Assembly: GCA_963786805.1 (NCBI GenBank)
Contig: CAWBAK010000004.1
Location: 1 to 64,000 of the forward strand
Origin: CALGFI01 sp963786805
GTDB taxonomy: Bacteria > Actinomycetota > UBA4738 > HRBIN12
Direction: 5' to 3'
DNA: 64,000 nt
Shown here: positions 40,786-50,577 of the stretch, one piece after another
How positions within the stretch are numbered: the stretch's first letter is position 1
Layout of the letters: the number at the start of each line of letters is the position of its first letter
Notes under the pieces: model-generated
What the model was told of the DNA's origin: nothing
The model's database searches: none
Seen by the model: the letters and a program-made list of their open reading frames with translations, nothing else
Made by a program: the position numbers and the translations under genes

Positions 40786-42604
40786 GCGCCTGCGCCACGA
40801 GCTCGACCAGGCGGCGCAGCCCGCCGACCCGAGCGGGATCTACGAGCACCTGATCCGTCGTCGAGAGCGGCGCCAGATCGGGCGCAAGGTGGGGAGGGGC
40901 GTCCTCGCGGTTGCGGTCGTCGTCGGCAGCATCGCCGGTGTCTACGGTCTGTCGCAGGTCTTCGAATCGGGCGAAGGAACCCCCGGTGTCGATCCTTCTC
41001 CCGTCCCGATCACGCCCCATGAGAACGGGCGGATCGCGTTCTCGTTCTCGGCGGGCCAGGGCTTTGAACTCCGCACCGTCATGCCGGACGGATCCCAGGA
41101 AGAGGTCATCCCGACGCCGCCGGGGATGCCCTGGCTCCACGCGTGGTCTCCGGACGGGACGAGGATCGCCGTCTCGATCTTCCCGAACGGCGATGGCGAT
41201 CGTGCCATCTGGGTGATGAACGCCGATGGGTCGGAACCTGTGCGGGTGGCCGCGGCCGAGAATGTGAGCGTGCCCTCGTGGTCTCCGGACGGGACCACGA
41301 TCGCGTACACCGCCAGGGTCGAGGGCCGGACCGAGATCCATCTCGTTTCAGCGGACGGGACGAACGATCGCATCGTGCACGCCGAGGGCGCTGAGGGAAC
41401 CTTCGCGGTGTTTTCGGCGAAGTTCTCCCCCGACGGCACGGAGATCCTGTTCGACCGGGGAACCGACTCAGGCTTCGACATCTTCATCATGGAGGTGGAC
41501 GGGACCGGCGTGCGGCCACTCACGAACACTGGGACCGACTACGACCCGCATTGGTCGCCCGACGGAACCCAGATCGCCTTCACGCGACAGGAGACCGTCG
41601 AGGTCGACGGCCAGTCGAGAGCGACTTCAGACATCTTCGTCATGAACGCGGACGGGACCGACGTTCGACGGCTCACCGAGGGCGGCTCGGACGCGACGAA
41701 CCTCTACGCGGAATGGTCTCCGGATGCCACGAAGATCGCCTACCTCGCCGGCATCACCGGCGGGCCGGGCTCGCTCGTCGTGATGAACGCCGACGGCTCC
41801 GACCCGACCGTGCTCGCGAAGGGCGAGGTCCTCGGGATCTCCTGGCAGCCGCTGCCGACCACGGACGATCCGGTCGAGCCATCGCCGACACCGAGTGCGC
41901 CGCCGCGCGATGTCGGCGAGGACATCGGGCTCGGCTTCCCCGTCTGCTTCAGCGAACGGCTCGGAGGGATCGACTATCTGGGAGATGGCACGAACGGCGC
42001 CGCGTGGACCGCCGTGCCGGCGAAGGAGGACGGGACCTGCCCGAGGTATCCGGACCCGGAACGGTTCATCGTCGCGGCCGATCACACGGGCGATCGAGTA
42101 GCGGACACTTGGGTCGAGTTCGACTATGGCTGCTACAACGGCTGCGCACCGTGGGACGCGACCGACCTGGACGCCAACGGCACCGAAGAGCTGATCGTCG
42201 CGACCTATTTCTCGATCATGGACTACCACTTCTTCGCGGCTCGGCCTGGTCCGAACGGCGATCTCCGGTTGGAGCCCATCCTCGTCGCCGATCCGGGTCA
42301 TGAGCCGGCGGGGATCGTCGCCGGTCAGGCGCTGCGGATCGACGCGGGCGGCGACGCCGGATACGGGAGCGCGATCGAGTGCGAGGGATACCCGGCCGCG
42401 CCCGTGATCGTTTGGTCGTGGATCTATGCGGAGGTCGAGTCCGATCAACCCGCAGAAGTCCATGTAACCCGGATCGAGCTTCAGGCCGACGGCTTGTTCC
42501 ACGTGATCGACACGAACGACTCCACGGTTCCGGCGGGCGAGCCGTTCGGCATCCCCTCCCAGACCGAGCTCGGACTGGCGTGCGGCGTCGACTGGTACCT
42601 GTAA
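40772..42604 (+). CDS. membrane anti-sigma-like protein with TolB-type beta-propeller
   Basis: GTG 40772 (VALDERLRHELDQAAQ) lies after GAGGAGG and gives 610 residues. The N-terminal 40 residues are cytoplasmic and charged, and a membrane segment follows (RGVLAVAVVVGSIAGVYGLS). The outer part has at least six TolB/PD40 repeats: for example WSPDGTRIAVSIFPNGDGDR, WSPDGTTIAYTA, FSPDGTEILFDRGTDSGFDI, WSPDGTQIAFTRQ and WSPDATKIAYLAG. The last 190 residues form a separate domain (DANGTEELIVATYFS). By position and topology it is probably an anti-sigma factor with a sensing propeller, although no known anti-sigma domain is visible. Confidence 0.85.
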   Translation: MALDERLRHELDQAAQPADPSGIYEHLIRRRERRQIGRKVGRGVLAVAVVVGSIAGVYGLSQVFESGEGTPGVDPSPVPITPHENGRIAFSFSAGQGFELRTVMPDGSQEEVIPTPPGMPWLHAWSPDGTRIAVSIFPNGDGDRAIWVMNADGSEPVRVAAAENVSVPSWSPDGTTIAYTARVEGRTEIHLVSADGTNDRIVHAEGAEGTFAVFSAKFSPDGTEILFDRGTDSGFDIFIMEVDGTGVRPLTNTGTDYDPHWSPDGTQIAFTRQETVEVDGQSRATSDIFVMNADGTDVRRLTEGGSDATNLYAEWSPDATKIAYLAGITGGPGSLVVMNADGSDPTVLAKGEVLGISWQPLPTTDDPVEPSPTPSAPPRDVGEDIGLGFPVCFSERLGGIDYLGDGTNGAAWTAVPAKEDGTCPRYPDPERFIVAADHTGDRVADTWVEFDYGCYNGCAPWDATDLDANGTEELIVATYFSIMDYHFFAARPGPNGDLRLEPILVADPGHEPAGIVAGQALRIDAGGDAGYGSAIECEGYPAAPVIVWSWIYAEVESDQPAEVHVTRIELQADGLFHVIDTNDSTVPAGEPFGIPSQTELGLACGVDWYL

Positions 42605-42608
42605 CGCA

Positions 42609-43710
42609 CTAGCCCGTGATCGCGAGGACGAGCTCGTTGAGCAGAAGCATGCCGCGTTCGGTCGGGATGAGCGAACCATCGTCCTCGCGCAGCAGGCCGG
42701 ACTCGAGGAACGGCGCGGCCTTCTCCGGCTCGACCCACGATAACGGCACCCCCTCGAGGATCCGCAGACGGAGGAAGACCTCCTCGAGGTAGGCGTCCGA
42801 CGGCTCGAGTCGCTCCTCGCCGCCGACCGGCAGACGCCCCGACTCGACCATCGTCAGGTACTCCTCGGGCGGACGCACGTTCCACCAACGGTGCTCGTCC
42901 CGGTACGAGTGCGCGCCAGCGCCGAGGCCGAGGTACGGCCGGCGTTCCCAGTACCCGAGGTTGTGAACGCACGCGAACCCGGGCTTGGCCCAGTTCGAGA
43001 CCTCGTAGTGGTGGTAGCCGGCCTCGCCGAGCAGCGTGCACGCGAGCTCGAACATGTCGGCCTGCAGGTCCGGATCGGGCGGCGGCACCGCGCCGTGCTG
43101 CACTTTGCGGCCCAGCGGCGTCGACGGCTCGATCGTCAGCGCGTACGCGCTGACGTGCTCGGGCCCGAGGTCGATCGTCTCGCGCAGCGTCGCGTCCCAC
43201 GACTCGAGCTCCTCACCATCCGCGCCGTAGATCAGGTCGAGGTTCACGTTCGCGTAGCCGGCCGCGCGAGCATCGCGCATCGCTCGTCGGACGGACTCCG
43301 GGTCGTGCAAACGCTCGAGCGACGCGAGCACCGCTCGGTCGAACGACTGCGCGCCCATCGAGAGCCGCGTGTAGCCCGCTTCGAGCAGCCCGGCGAGCTT
43401 CGGGCGATCGACGGTGTCGGGGTTCGCCTCGATCGTGACCTCGGCATCGGAGGTCATCGCGAATCGATCGCGCAACCTGGCGAGCAGGGCCTTCAGGTCG
43501 GCGACCTCGAGCGTGGTCGGCGTTCCGCCGCCGAGGAACACGCTCACGACCTCTTCCTCCGCCCATCCCGGCGCGGCGAGCTCGGCCTCTCGCGAGCAGC
43601 GCCGCGACATACCTCGAGGCCAGGTGATCGAGTCCCGCGTACGCGTTGAAGTCGCAGTAGCCGCATCGCGTCAGGCAGAAGGGCACGTGGACGTACACGC
43701 CCGCCGTCAC
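42609..43710 (-). pseudogene. hemW: HemW-like radical SAM protein, one frameshift
   Basis: GTG 43710 starts the first frame (VYVHVPFCLTRCGYCDFNAY, the CxxxCxxC site for the iron-sulphur cluster). After RYVAALLA, near 43590, the family match moves on by one base: VVSVFLGGGTPTTLEVADLK, TIEANPDTVDRPKLAGLLEA, TRLSMGAQSF and LGLGAGAHSY. One extra base explains the break; removal gives 366 residues, a normal HemW length. HemW delivers haem to target proteins. The stop of lepA overlaps its start (GTGA), the usual arrangement. Confidence 0.88.
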
Positions 43711-45530
43711 GACTTCGTCCCCGCCTTCGACGAGTTGTCCACGCGCAACGCCGCGATGAACGCTTCCTGCGGGACGTCGACACGACCCACCCTGCGCAGC
43801 CGCGCCTTGCCCTTCTTCTGTTCCTCGAGGAGCTTGCGCTTACGCGTGATGTCGCCGCCGTAGCACTTGGCGAGGACGTCTTTGCGCTTGGCCTTCACGG
43901 TCTCGCGCGCGACGATCCGCGATCCGATCGAGGCCTGGATCGCGACGTCGAACATCTGCCTGGGGATCAGCTCCTTGAGGCGCTCGACCATCTGTCGTCC
44001 GTACACCGGGGCCTTCGCCCGGTGGACGACGCTGCTGAAGGCGTCGACCGGTTCGCCGTGCAGGAGCACATCCACGCGGACCAGGTCGCTCGGCTCGTAG
44101 CCCAGGGGTTCGTAGTCGAGCGAGGCATAGCCTCTGGTGCGCGACTTCAGCTGGTCGAAGAAGTCGAAGATGATCTCGGCGAGCGGGAGCTTGTAATGGA
44201 CCTCGGCTCGCTCGGGCGAGAGGTAGCTCATGTCGATCAGCTCACCACGGCGCGACTGGCACAGCTCGAAGATCGGGCCGAGGTACTCGCTCGGCGTGAT
44301 GACCGTGGCGAGGACCATCGGCTCCTCGACGCGGTCGTAGGTGCCGGGCTGCGGCATCTCGCTCGGGTTGTGGACGACGATCGTCTCGTCGCCGCGGATC
44401 ACGTGGAACTCAACGTTCGGCGCCGTCGCGATCAGCTCGAGGCCGAACTCGCGCTCGAGTCGCTCCTTCACGATGTCCATGTGCAGCAGGCCGAGGAACC
44501 CGCACCGGAACCCGAACCCGAGCGCCAGCGAGGTCTCCGGCTCGAACGCGAGCGCCGCGTCGTTCAGCTTCAACCGGTCGAGCGCCTCACGGAGCTCCGA
44601 GTAGTCGCCCCCCTCGGCGGGATAGAGCCCGCTCCAGACCATCGGCAACGGTTCGCGGTAGCCCGGCAACGGCTCGACCGCGTGGTTCTTGCCCGCCAGC
44701 GTGATCGTGTCGCCGACCGTCACCTGGTGCACGTCCTTCAACCCCGTGACGAGGTAGCCGACCTCTCCGGCCTCGAGCTTCGGAACCGGCGTGGCCTCGG
44801 GCGCGAAGACTCCCGCCTCCTCGGCCTCGGACTCCTGGCCGGTCGCCATGTACCGCACCTTCGCGCTCGAGGGCAGCACGCCGTCGAACACACGGACATA
44901 GGCGATAACTCCGCGGTACGCATCGAAGCTCGAGTCGAAGATCAACGATCGGAGCGGAGCGTTGCGATCGCCCGACGGCTGAGGGACGACCGCGATGACG
45001 CGCTCGAGCAGCTCGGTCACGCCTTCGCCGGTCTTCCCGCTCACCGCGAGCACGTCCTCGGGCTCGCACCCGACGAGCGCGGCGAGCTCGCGCCGCGTCT
45101 CCTCGACGTCGGCATTCGGCAGGTCGATCTTGTTGATCGCCGGCACGATCGTGAGCCCCGCGTCCCGCGCGAGGTGGAAGTTCGCGAGTGTCTGCGCCTC
45201 GATCCCCTGCGCCGCATCCACGAGGAGCACCGCGCCCTCGCACGCCGCGAGCGAGCGGGAGACCTCGTAGGTGAAGTCGACGTGCCCCGGCGTGTCGATC
45301 AGGTTCAGCTGGTGCTCGGCGCCACCCGAGACGTACGTCAGCCGCACCGCCTGAGCCTTGATCGTGATCCCGCGCTCGCGCTCCAGGTCCATCTTGTCCA
45401 GGTACTGCTCGCGCATGTCGCGGTCGGCGACGGCATGCGTGAGCTCGAGCAGGCGGTCGGCGAGCGTCGATTTCCCGTGGTCGATGTGCGCCACGATGCA
45501 GAAGTTGCGGATACGGCTCGGGTCGGTCAC
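43707..45530 (-). CDS. lepA: elongation factor 4 (LepA)
   Basis: The 607-residue ribosome-associated GTPase is complete. Motifs are CIVAHIDHGKSTLADRLLE (P-loop), RGITIKAQAVRL (switch I), IDTPGHVDFTYEVSRSLAAC (G3) and INKIDLPNAD (G4). The C-terminal LepA-specific domain carries RETVKAKRKDVLAKCYGGDI and RKRKLLEEQKKGK. LepA acts in translation under stress and in 30S assembly. Start 45530 (TDPSRIRNFCIVAHIDHG) is normal. hemW follows, coupled. Confidence 0.97.
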   Translation of the reverse strand: MTDPSRIRNFCIVAHIDHGKSTLADRLLELTHAVADRDMREQYLDKMDLERERGITIKAQAVRLTYVSGGAEHQLNLIDTPGHVDFTYEVSRSLAACEGAVLLVDAAQGIEAQTLANFHLARDAGLTIVPAINKIDLPNADVEETRRELAALVGCEPEDVLAVSGKTGEGVTELLERVIAVVPQPSGDRNAPLRSLIFDSSFDAYRGVIAYVRVFDGVLPSSAKVRYMATGQESEAEEAGVFAPEATPVPKLEAGEVGYLVTGLKDVHQVTVGDTITLAGKNHAVEPLPGYREPLPMVWSGLYPAEGGDYSELREALDRLKLNDAALAFEPETSLALGFGFRCGFLGLLHMDIVKERLEREFGLELIATAPNVEFHVIRGDETIVVHNPSEMPQPGTYDRVEEPMVLATVITPSEYLGPIFELCQSRRGELIDMSYLSPERAEVHYKLPLAEIIFDFFDQLKSRTRGYASLDYEPLGYEPSDLVRVDVLLHGEPVDAFSSVVHRAKAPVYGRQMVERLKELIPRQMFDVAIQASIGSRIVARETVKAKRKDVLAKCYGGDITRKRKLLEEQKKGKARLRRVGRVDVPQEAFIAALRVDNSSKAGTKS

Positions 45531-45584
45531 CGCGTCATCGTACGAGCCCCGGAGGGCTCAACCGCGACGAGCCCCGATGTGCGT

Positions 45585-46088
45585 CTAGCGAGGCAAGCTT
45601 CCCAAGATGTTGCCGATCGGACCCAGGAAGAAGCCGGCCACGGTGAGGCCGACATTGCCCCAGCCGATCCAGGTTCCCAGGGTGGCAAGCGTCAGCCCGC
45701 TCATGTGCCCGGTCTCTGCCATCCGCTGGGTGGCACGGCGGGCGAGGAGCAGGCCCCAGATCCCAGTCACCATCACCGCCACGCCGAGGAGCAACACCAT
45801 CTGGGCGAGTACAGGACTCCGAAACATCGTCGGCAACAGGAAGCGGGTCACGAGCGTGGCGACGCCGATGACCACGGAAGCCGCGGCATCGGTGCGAGCG
45901 CGGGTTCCAGCGCGATCGTCCCAGCGTCCCTGCCAGTTGGGAGGTTGCGCCCACGCCGGCTGAGGAGTCTCGACCGGTCTGCTGGACGAATCGGGTGGGC
46001 CCAGGAGGCTCGTGTCGCAGTGGGAGCAGAAGATCGATCCCTGTCGGAGCTCCGCCCCACAGCGCGGACACGGGAACCGCACGTCCAT
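45585..46088 (-). CDS. zinc-ribbon membrane protein
   Basis: ATG 46088 (MDVRFPCPRCGAEL) gives 167 residues. The N terminus holds a zinc ribbon with paired CxxC motifs, FPCPRCG and IFCSHCD. A Pro/Trp-rich linker follows, then three membrane segments (ASVVIGVATLVTRFLLP, LAQMVLLLGVAVMVTGIWG and LTVAGFFLGPIGNIL). No family function is assigned to such small ribbon proteins. It is divergent from rpsT and sits upstream of lepA on the same strand, separated by 54 bases with a small GAGCCC hairpin. Confidence 0.75.
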   Translation of the reverse strand: MDVRFPCPRCGAELRQGSIFCSHCDTSLLGPPDSSSRPVETPQPAWAQPPNWQGRWDDRAGTRARTDAAASVVIGVATLVTRFLLPTMFRSPVLAQMVLLLGVAVMVTGIWGLLLARRATQRMAETGHMSGLTLATLGTWIGWGNVGLTVAGFFLGPIGNILGSLPR

Positions 46089-46214
46089 CGATGGCTGCCC
46101 CACGACAGTGGTATCGGCACCCTCCCAGACGGGTTGAGAAGAGGGGATGGTCCGTGCGGAAGCACGGGTCGCGCGGCCGGGCGAGCGCAAAGCCGCTGGT
46201 ACACTCGGTCGTCC

Positions 46215-46490
46215 ATGGCCAACATCAAGTCTCAGATCAAGCGGAACCGTCAGAACGAGAAGCACCGTGAGCGGAACAAGGACGTGCGCACGTCGCTCAA
46301 GACGGCATCCAAGAAGGTTCGAACGGCCGCCGCTGGGGGCGACGCGGAGACCGCGCGGTCGCAGGGTCGGGACGCCTCGCGTGCCTACGACAAGGCCGTG
46401 GCCAAGGGCATCGTCCACAAACGGACCGCGGCCCGGAACAAGTCGCGCCTCGCCAAAGCCGCCAACCGCGCCGCCGCCTCGGGCGGGTAA
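46215..46490 (+). CDS. rpsT: 30S ribosomal protein S20
   Basis: ATG 46215 (MANIKSQIKRNRQNEKHRER) gives 91 residues, the usual length. The sequence is very basic and helical, with KTASKKVRTAAAGGD and VHKRTAARNKSRLAKAANR, which is typical of S20. It binds 16S rRNA at the foot of the small subunit. It is the only plus-strand gene inside the large minus-strand core block, between the ribbon protein and holA, an arrangement seen in many actinobacteria. Confidence 0.97.
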   Translation: MANIKSQIKRNRQNEKHRERNKDVRTSLKTASKKVRTAAAGGDAETARSQGRDASRAYDKAVAKGIVHKRTAARNKSRLAKAANRAAASGG

Positions 46491-46503
46491 CTCCGCCGAG
46501 CCG

Positions 46504-47463
46504 TCAGACCGGGACCGCGGCGGGATCTCCCGCGATCGCGGTGACCACCATCGGGAGCACGATGTCGTCGGTCGCGCCCGACTTCAACGCCCGATCGGCC
46601 CACACGATCCGCTCGTGCACGTCGGCGAGCTCCTCGAGCGTGTAGCGCTTCGCCAGGTCGCGGTAGCGACGAGCCTGCCACTCGAAGCGCAGACCGGCCT
46701 GCTTCGCGAGCTCACCGGGCGGCATCCGCTCGGGCAGCGAGCGGACGCGGATCAGGTCGCGCAGCCGTGAGGCGAGACCGCCGAGGATCATCAGCCCCTC
46801 GCCCCGCGCCTCCATGAGCGTGCGCAGCGATCGCATCGCGCCCGGAAGGTCGCGTCCGAACGCCCGGTCGCAGAGGTCCCAGATGTGCTGCTCGCCGAGG
46901 CCCCGGAACTGCCGGCCGACGAGCTCGGCGGTGATGCGTTCGCCGGGGAAGGCCGACGCGAGCTGTTCGAGCGCCTGCTCGAGCGCCGCCGGGTCTTCGC
47001 CGAGCGTGTCGACGAGCGCGACTGCCCCCTCCGGCGCGAGGTTGAGCTCTTTGACGCGAGCCCGCTGCGCCAACCAGCCCGGGAGTTCCTTGCGCTGGAC
47101 CTTCACCTCCACGACCGAGCCCACACCGTCGAAGAGCTTCGCGAGCGCGGCGGGCGCCTTCGCTCGCTCCCCCACCGTCACCGTGACGATGAGCGGCGCG
47201 TCGGGGTCGGGCGCCTCCAGGTAGCGCTTCAGCTCGGCGACGGCGTCATCGGGAAGCGCCTTCGCGTTCGAGACCATGAGGGCGCGCCGTTCGCCGAACA
47301 GCGACGGTGTCATGAGGTCGGCGGTCTCGCCGCCTTCCCATTCGGCGCCGTCGACCTCGCGCGGTCGGAGGTTGCCAAGGATCTCGAGCGCGGCCTCGCG
47401 GAGCAGGAACTCGTCCTGTCCCCAGAGCAGGTGGACGGGCATCCGCGCGGCCTTCGGCGTCAC
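46504..47463 (-). CDS. holA: DNA polymerase III subunit delta
   Basis: GTG 47463 overlaps the comEC stop (GTGA) and gives 319 residues; ATG 47442 (MPVHLLWGQDEFLLREAA) is a good alternative. Recognised by HLLWGQDEFLLREAALEIL and the AAA-like C terminus with GGLASRLRDLIRVRSLPE. The delta subunit opens the sliding clamp during loading. The order comEA-comEC-holA is common in actinobacteria. Confidence 0.93.
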   Translation of the reverse strand: MTPKAARMPVHLLWGQDEFLLREAALEILGNLRPREVDGAEWEGGETADLMTPSLFGERRALMVSNAKALPDDAVAELKRYLEAPDPDAPLIVTVTVGERAKAPAALAKLFDGVGSVVEVKVQRKELPGWLAQRARVKELNLAPEGAVALVDTLGEDPAALEQALEQLASAFPGERITAELVGRQFRGLGEQHIWDLCDRAFGRDLPGAMRSLRTLMEARGEGLMILGGLASRLRDLIRVRSLPERMPPGELAKQAGLRFEWQARRYRDLAKRYTLEELADVHERIVWADRALKSGATDDIVLPMVVTAIAGDPAAVPV

Positions 47464-49844
47464 GCGCCGGACTCTACAAGGACACCCCGATCCCCGAACG
47501 CCACGGCCACCTCGCCGTCGCGATCGGTGCGGAAGACCTCGGCGCCGGTCGCGGCGATCCAGGCGAGCACCTCGGGAACGGGATGGCCGTACGTGTTCGG
47601 CCCGACGCTGACGACTGCAACCTCCGGGTCGACCGCCTGGAAGAACGACTCGATCGACGTCGCACCGCCGTGATGCGGGACCTTCAGGACGTCGGCCGAG
47701 AGATCGATGCCCGCGTCGAGCATGACCTGTTGCGCCGGCTCCTCGGGCTCGGTGGCGAACAGGATGGAGTCCTCGCCGATGCTCGCGCGCAGGACGATCG
47801 CGTCGTTGTTGGTGTCGGACTCGGTACCGGTCCAGCACCGGTCCGGCGAGAGCACCTCGAACCGCACGTCGCCGACCACGAGGACGTCCCCGGCACGAGG
47901 GTGGCGGACCGGCACGCCCTCTGCCTCGACGGCTTCGGCCAACGCGAGGGCGTCCGGCGAATCCGCAGGACAGCCCGGCTCGAGCAACAAGCCGACCGGG
48001 ATGCGCGACAGCACCGCCGGGAGCCCGATCACGTGGTCGGCGTGCGGATGGCTCGCGACCACGACGTCGAGCCGCTTCACCCCCAGCGCGACGAGCTCGG
48101 TCGCGACCTGGGCCTGATCGGGTCCGCCGTCGACGAGGACCGAGACGCCCGCGGGCGACGTGAGGAGCGCCGCGTCCCCCTGCCCGACGTCGAAGAACCG
48201 AACGGTGAGGCTCGACGGCGGACCCGAGGAGAGCGCGATGGACCAGATCACGAGCGGGGCGAGGAGCGAGCCCGCGATCAGGACCGGCCGCGGAGCTCCG
48301 CGACCCGAACGGATCCACCATGCGAGCGCGACGACGACGAGCGACCCGACGACGAGCGTCGCGATCCCACGTCCCGTGATCCACGGCACCGGCGCTCTCG
48401 CCGCCTGGTCGGCGACGCCCTCCAGGTATCGCATCGGGACGAGCGCGAGCGCGGCGACGAACCGGCCGACGCCGGGTGCTACGAGCCCGGCCCCCGCGGC
48501 CGTGAGCCCGAGGAGCATGGCGGGCGCGACGGCCGGGAACGCGATGACGTTCGCCACCAGCGTCGCGAGCGGGACCTCGTGGAAGTGGTACAGCAGCGCG
48601 GGCGTGACGCCGAGTTGCGCGGCAACCGTCGCACCGGCGGCGAGCGCGACCGGTCTGGGCAGGAAGCGCACCCGGTCGGCGACCGGCGTCGCGAGCGCCA
48701 CCATCCCCGCGGTCGCGGCGACCGAGAGCTGGAACCCCACCTGCCAGACGAGTGACGGATCCAACACGAGCAGCACGAAGACGGAGGCGGCAAGGATCGA
48801 TGCGGCGCTCCGCGGCCGCCCGAGGAAGACGGCGAGCAAGGTGAGGCCGGCCATCGTGCCCGCGCGAAGGACCGACGGCTCCGCGCCGGTGAGCACCACG
48901 AAGAACACCACCGTGCCGAGCCCGAGCGCGAACCTCGGCCACCGCCCGAGCCCGAGCAGGGAGCCGAGCGCGAGGACGGGCGCGAGCACCATCGCCACGT
49001 TGCCACCGGACACGACGAGCAGGTGCGACAGCCCGCTCGCACGGAAGTCACGCTCGACCGCCGGATCGAGCAGTGAGTCGTCCCCGAGCGAGAGCCCGAG
49101 CAAGAGGCCCGCTTCGCGCGATGGGAAGAGCTCCCGGATCGATCCCCCGACCAGCCCGCGGAACGCCTGAGCCCATCGGATGATCGCGACGTCGGAGGGA
49201 CCCAGCCGCTCGGCCTCGTCGACCTCGAGCTCCGCGGCGAGGCCTCGTTGGAGCAGGAACCCGCCGAAGTCCGGATCCTCGGGCACGGACAGCCGCCCCG
49301 TCACGCGGATGCGGTCGCCGCGGACCGCACGGAGCGGATCCTCTTCGCCGCTCAGCCAGACCGACTCGTGAACGGACAGCACGCCGTCGTTCGCGCGTAC
49401 CAACCGGACGTCGGCGACCGCCGACCAGCGATCGGTCTTGACCGAGGGATCGGTTCGAAGCACGGCGTCGACCACAACCTGGGCCGGCGCGAGGCCTGCG
49501 AGCGCGGCGCCTTGGATCCGATGGGCGTGCGCGCTCCCCCAACCGATGCCGAGTGCGACCGTCCCGAGCATCGCGAGCAGCGGTGGGATCCAGATCGGAA
49601 CGGTCCCTCGCACGAGCTCGGGCGGGGAGACCGCCTGCACCTCGGGCGCGATGACCGCCGGCGCGAGCGCCGCGAGCGGATCCGAGCGCTCGCCCCGGCC
49701 TGGGGTCATCAGCGCGGCCGACCCGACGGCCAGGGCAGCGCCGAGGAGCCAGACCGCGACCGGGGCACCGTCGCCGACCGAGGGTCGAGCGAGGAGTCCG
49801 AGCCACAGGCCGGTCGCGACGCCCGGAAGGAGCCACCCGCTCAC
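47460..49844 (-). CDS. comEC: ComEC/Rec2 competence channel protein
   Basis: GTG 49844 overlaps the comEA stop (GTGA) and gives 794 residues. The N-terminal soluble part precedes the competence domain with many membrane segments, FGGFLLQRGLAAELEV, LLLGLSLGDDSLLDPAVERD and GLSHLLVVSGGNVAMVLAPV (the conserved SGLSHLLVVSG). The C terminus is a metallo-beta-lactamase-like domain with FFDVGQGDAALL, VVASHPHADHVIGLPAVL and LKVPHHGGATS. ComEC carries one DNA strand into the cytoplasm; the nuclease-like domain may degrade the other. With comEA it suggests natural uptake of DNA, though pilus genes are not in this window. Confidence 0.95.
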   Translation of the reverse strand: MSGWLLPGVATGLWLGLLARPSVGDGAPVAVWLLGAALAVGSAALMTPGRGERSDPLAALAPAVIAPEVQAVSPPELVRGTVPIWIPPLLAMLGTVALGIGWGSAHAHRIQGAALAGLAPAQVVVDAVLRTDPSVKTDRWSAVADVRLVRANDGVLSVHESVWLSGEEDPLRAVRGDRIRVTGRLSVPEDPDFGGFLLQRGLAAELEVDEAERLGPSDVAIIRWAQAFRGLVGGSIRELFPSREAGLLLGLSLGDDSLLDPAVERDFRASGLSHLLVVSGGNVAMVLAPVLALGSLLGLGRWPRFALGLGTVVFFVVLTGAEPSVLRAGTMAGLTLLAVFLGRPRSAASILAASVFVLLVLDPSLVWQVGFQLSVAATAGMVALATPVADRVRFLPRPVALAAGATVAAQLGVTPALLYHFHEVPLATLVANVIAFPAVAPAMLLGLTAAGAGLVAPGVGRFVAALALVPMRYLEGVADQAARAPVPWITGRGIATLVVGSLVVVALAWWIRSGRGAPRPVLIAGSLLAPLVIWSIALSSGPPSSLTVRFFDVGQGDAALLTSPAGVSVLVDGGPDQAQVATELVALGVKRLDVVVASHPHADHVIGLPAVLSRIPVGLLLEPGCPADSPDALALAEAVEAEGVPVRHPRAGDVLVVGDVRFEVLSPDRCWTGTESDTNNDAIVLRASIGEDSILFATEPEEPAQQVMLDAGIDLSADVLKVPHHGGATSIESFFQAVDPEVAVVSVGPNTYGHPVPEVLAWIAATGAEVFRTDRDGEVAVAFGDRGVLVESGA

Positions 49845-50467
49845 ACCGTGACGAGCTCCCGGATGTTCTCGAGCGTGGCGTCGCCGATCCCGGTGACGTC
49901 GAGGAGCTGGTCGACCGAGCTGAACGGTCCGTTCTGGGTGCGGTAGTCGATGATCGCCTGGGCGATCACCTCCCCGACGCCGGGGAGTGTTTCGAGATCG
50001 ATCGCGGTGGCCGTGTTCACGTTCACCAGGCCGCCGGTCGAGACGCCCCCTCCGACCTCGCCGCCGACCGGAGCCGGTGGCGGCGCGCCGTCCTTCGGAA
50101 CGAGGATCTGCGTGCCGTCGACGAGCGGTGCGGCGAGGTTCAGGCTCTGCAGGAAGGCTCCCGCCCGCGCGCCGCCGGCAGCCTGCACCGCATCGATCAC
50201 GCGGGAGCCCTCCCTGAACTCGTAGACGCCGGGCCGGCGGACCCATCCGGCGACGTCGACGAGGATCAGGGCTGCGGGTGAGGTCGTCGCCCCGGGCGCC
50301 GGCGCGGGGGGACGCTCGGGCGAGGCGCGGACCTCCACGGGCTTGGGCAACGAACGCAGGTACCAGGTACCCGCTCCGGCCACCGTGATCGCGACGACGC
50401 CGATGAGCGCGACGAGCTCCGCCCGAGACAGCGCCGAGAGCCGATCGCGGATGGACTCCCCCGACAC
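49841..50467 (-). CDS. comEA: ComEA-type DNA-binding protein
   Basis: GTG 50467 sits five bases after GGAGGAGG, while the GTG at 50473 overlaps that site, so the first is chosen; the product is 208 residues. A membrane anchor, ELVALIGVVAITVAGAGTWY, opens the chain. A SLBB domain follows (VDVAGWVRRPGVYEF and DGTQILVPKDG). The helix-hairpin-helix DNA-binding pair is at the C terminus: VNVNTATAIDLETLPGVGEV and IDYRTQNGPFSSVDQLLDVT. ComEA binds incoming DNA outside the membrane. The stop overlaps comEC. Confidence 0.94.
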   Translation of the reverse strand: MSGESIRDRLSALSRAELVALIGVVAITVAGAGTWYLRSLPKPVEVRASPERPPAPAPGATTSPAALILVDVAGWVRRPGVYEFREGSRVIDAVQAAGGARAGAFLQSLNLAAPLVDGTQILVPKDGAPPPAPVGGEVGGGVSTGGLVNVNTATAIDLETLPGVGEVIAQAIIDYRTQNGPFSSVDQLLDVTGIGDATLENIRELVTV

Positions 50468-50577
50468 GCGCACCTCCTCCGATCGGCTCGCGCGGCGACC
50501 TGCTCCGCGGAACGACGAGGGAGAGCGGGAACGCGAAGGAAGCTAACGGGCTCCGAGCGAGGGCGCCGTGATCTGGG

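Noticed and set aside
45544..45559. GAGCCC hairpin as a terminator before lepA
   Set aside because: The stem is only six bases and no T-run follows, so it is not listed as a feature.
44022..46490. An 822-codon plus-strand frame over lepA and rpsT
   Set aside because: Only the last 91 residues (rpsT) are real; the rest is antisense to lepA and the ribbon protein.
46504..48942. Upstream extension of holA into an 812-codon frame
   Set aside because: The extra part is a wrong-frame reading of comEC; the coupled GTG at 47463 is a better start.
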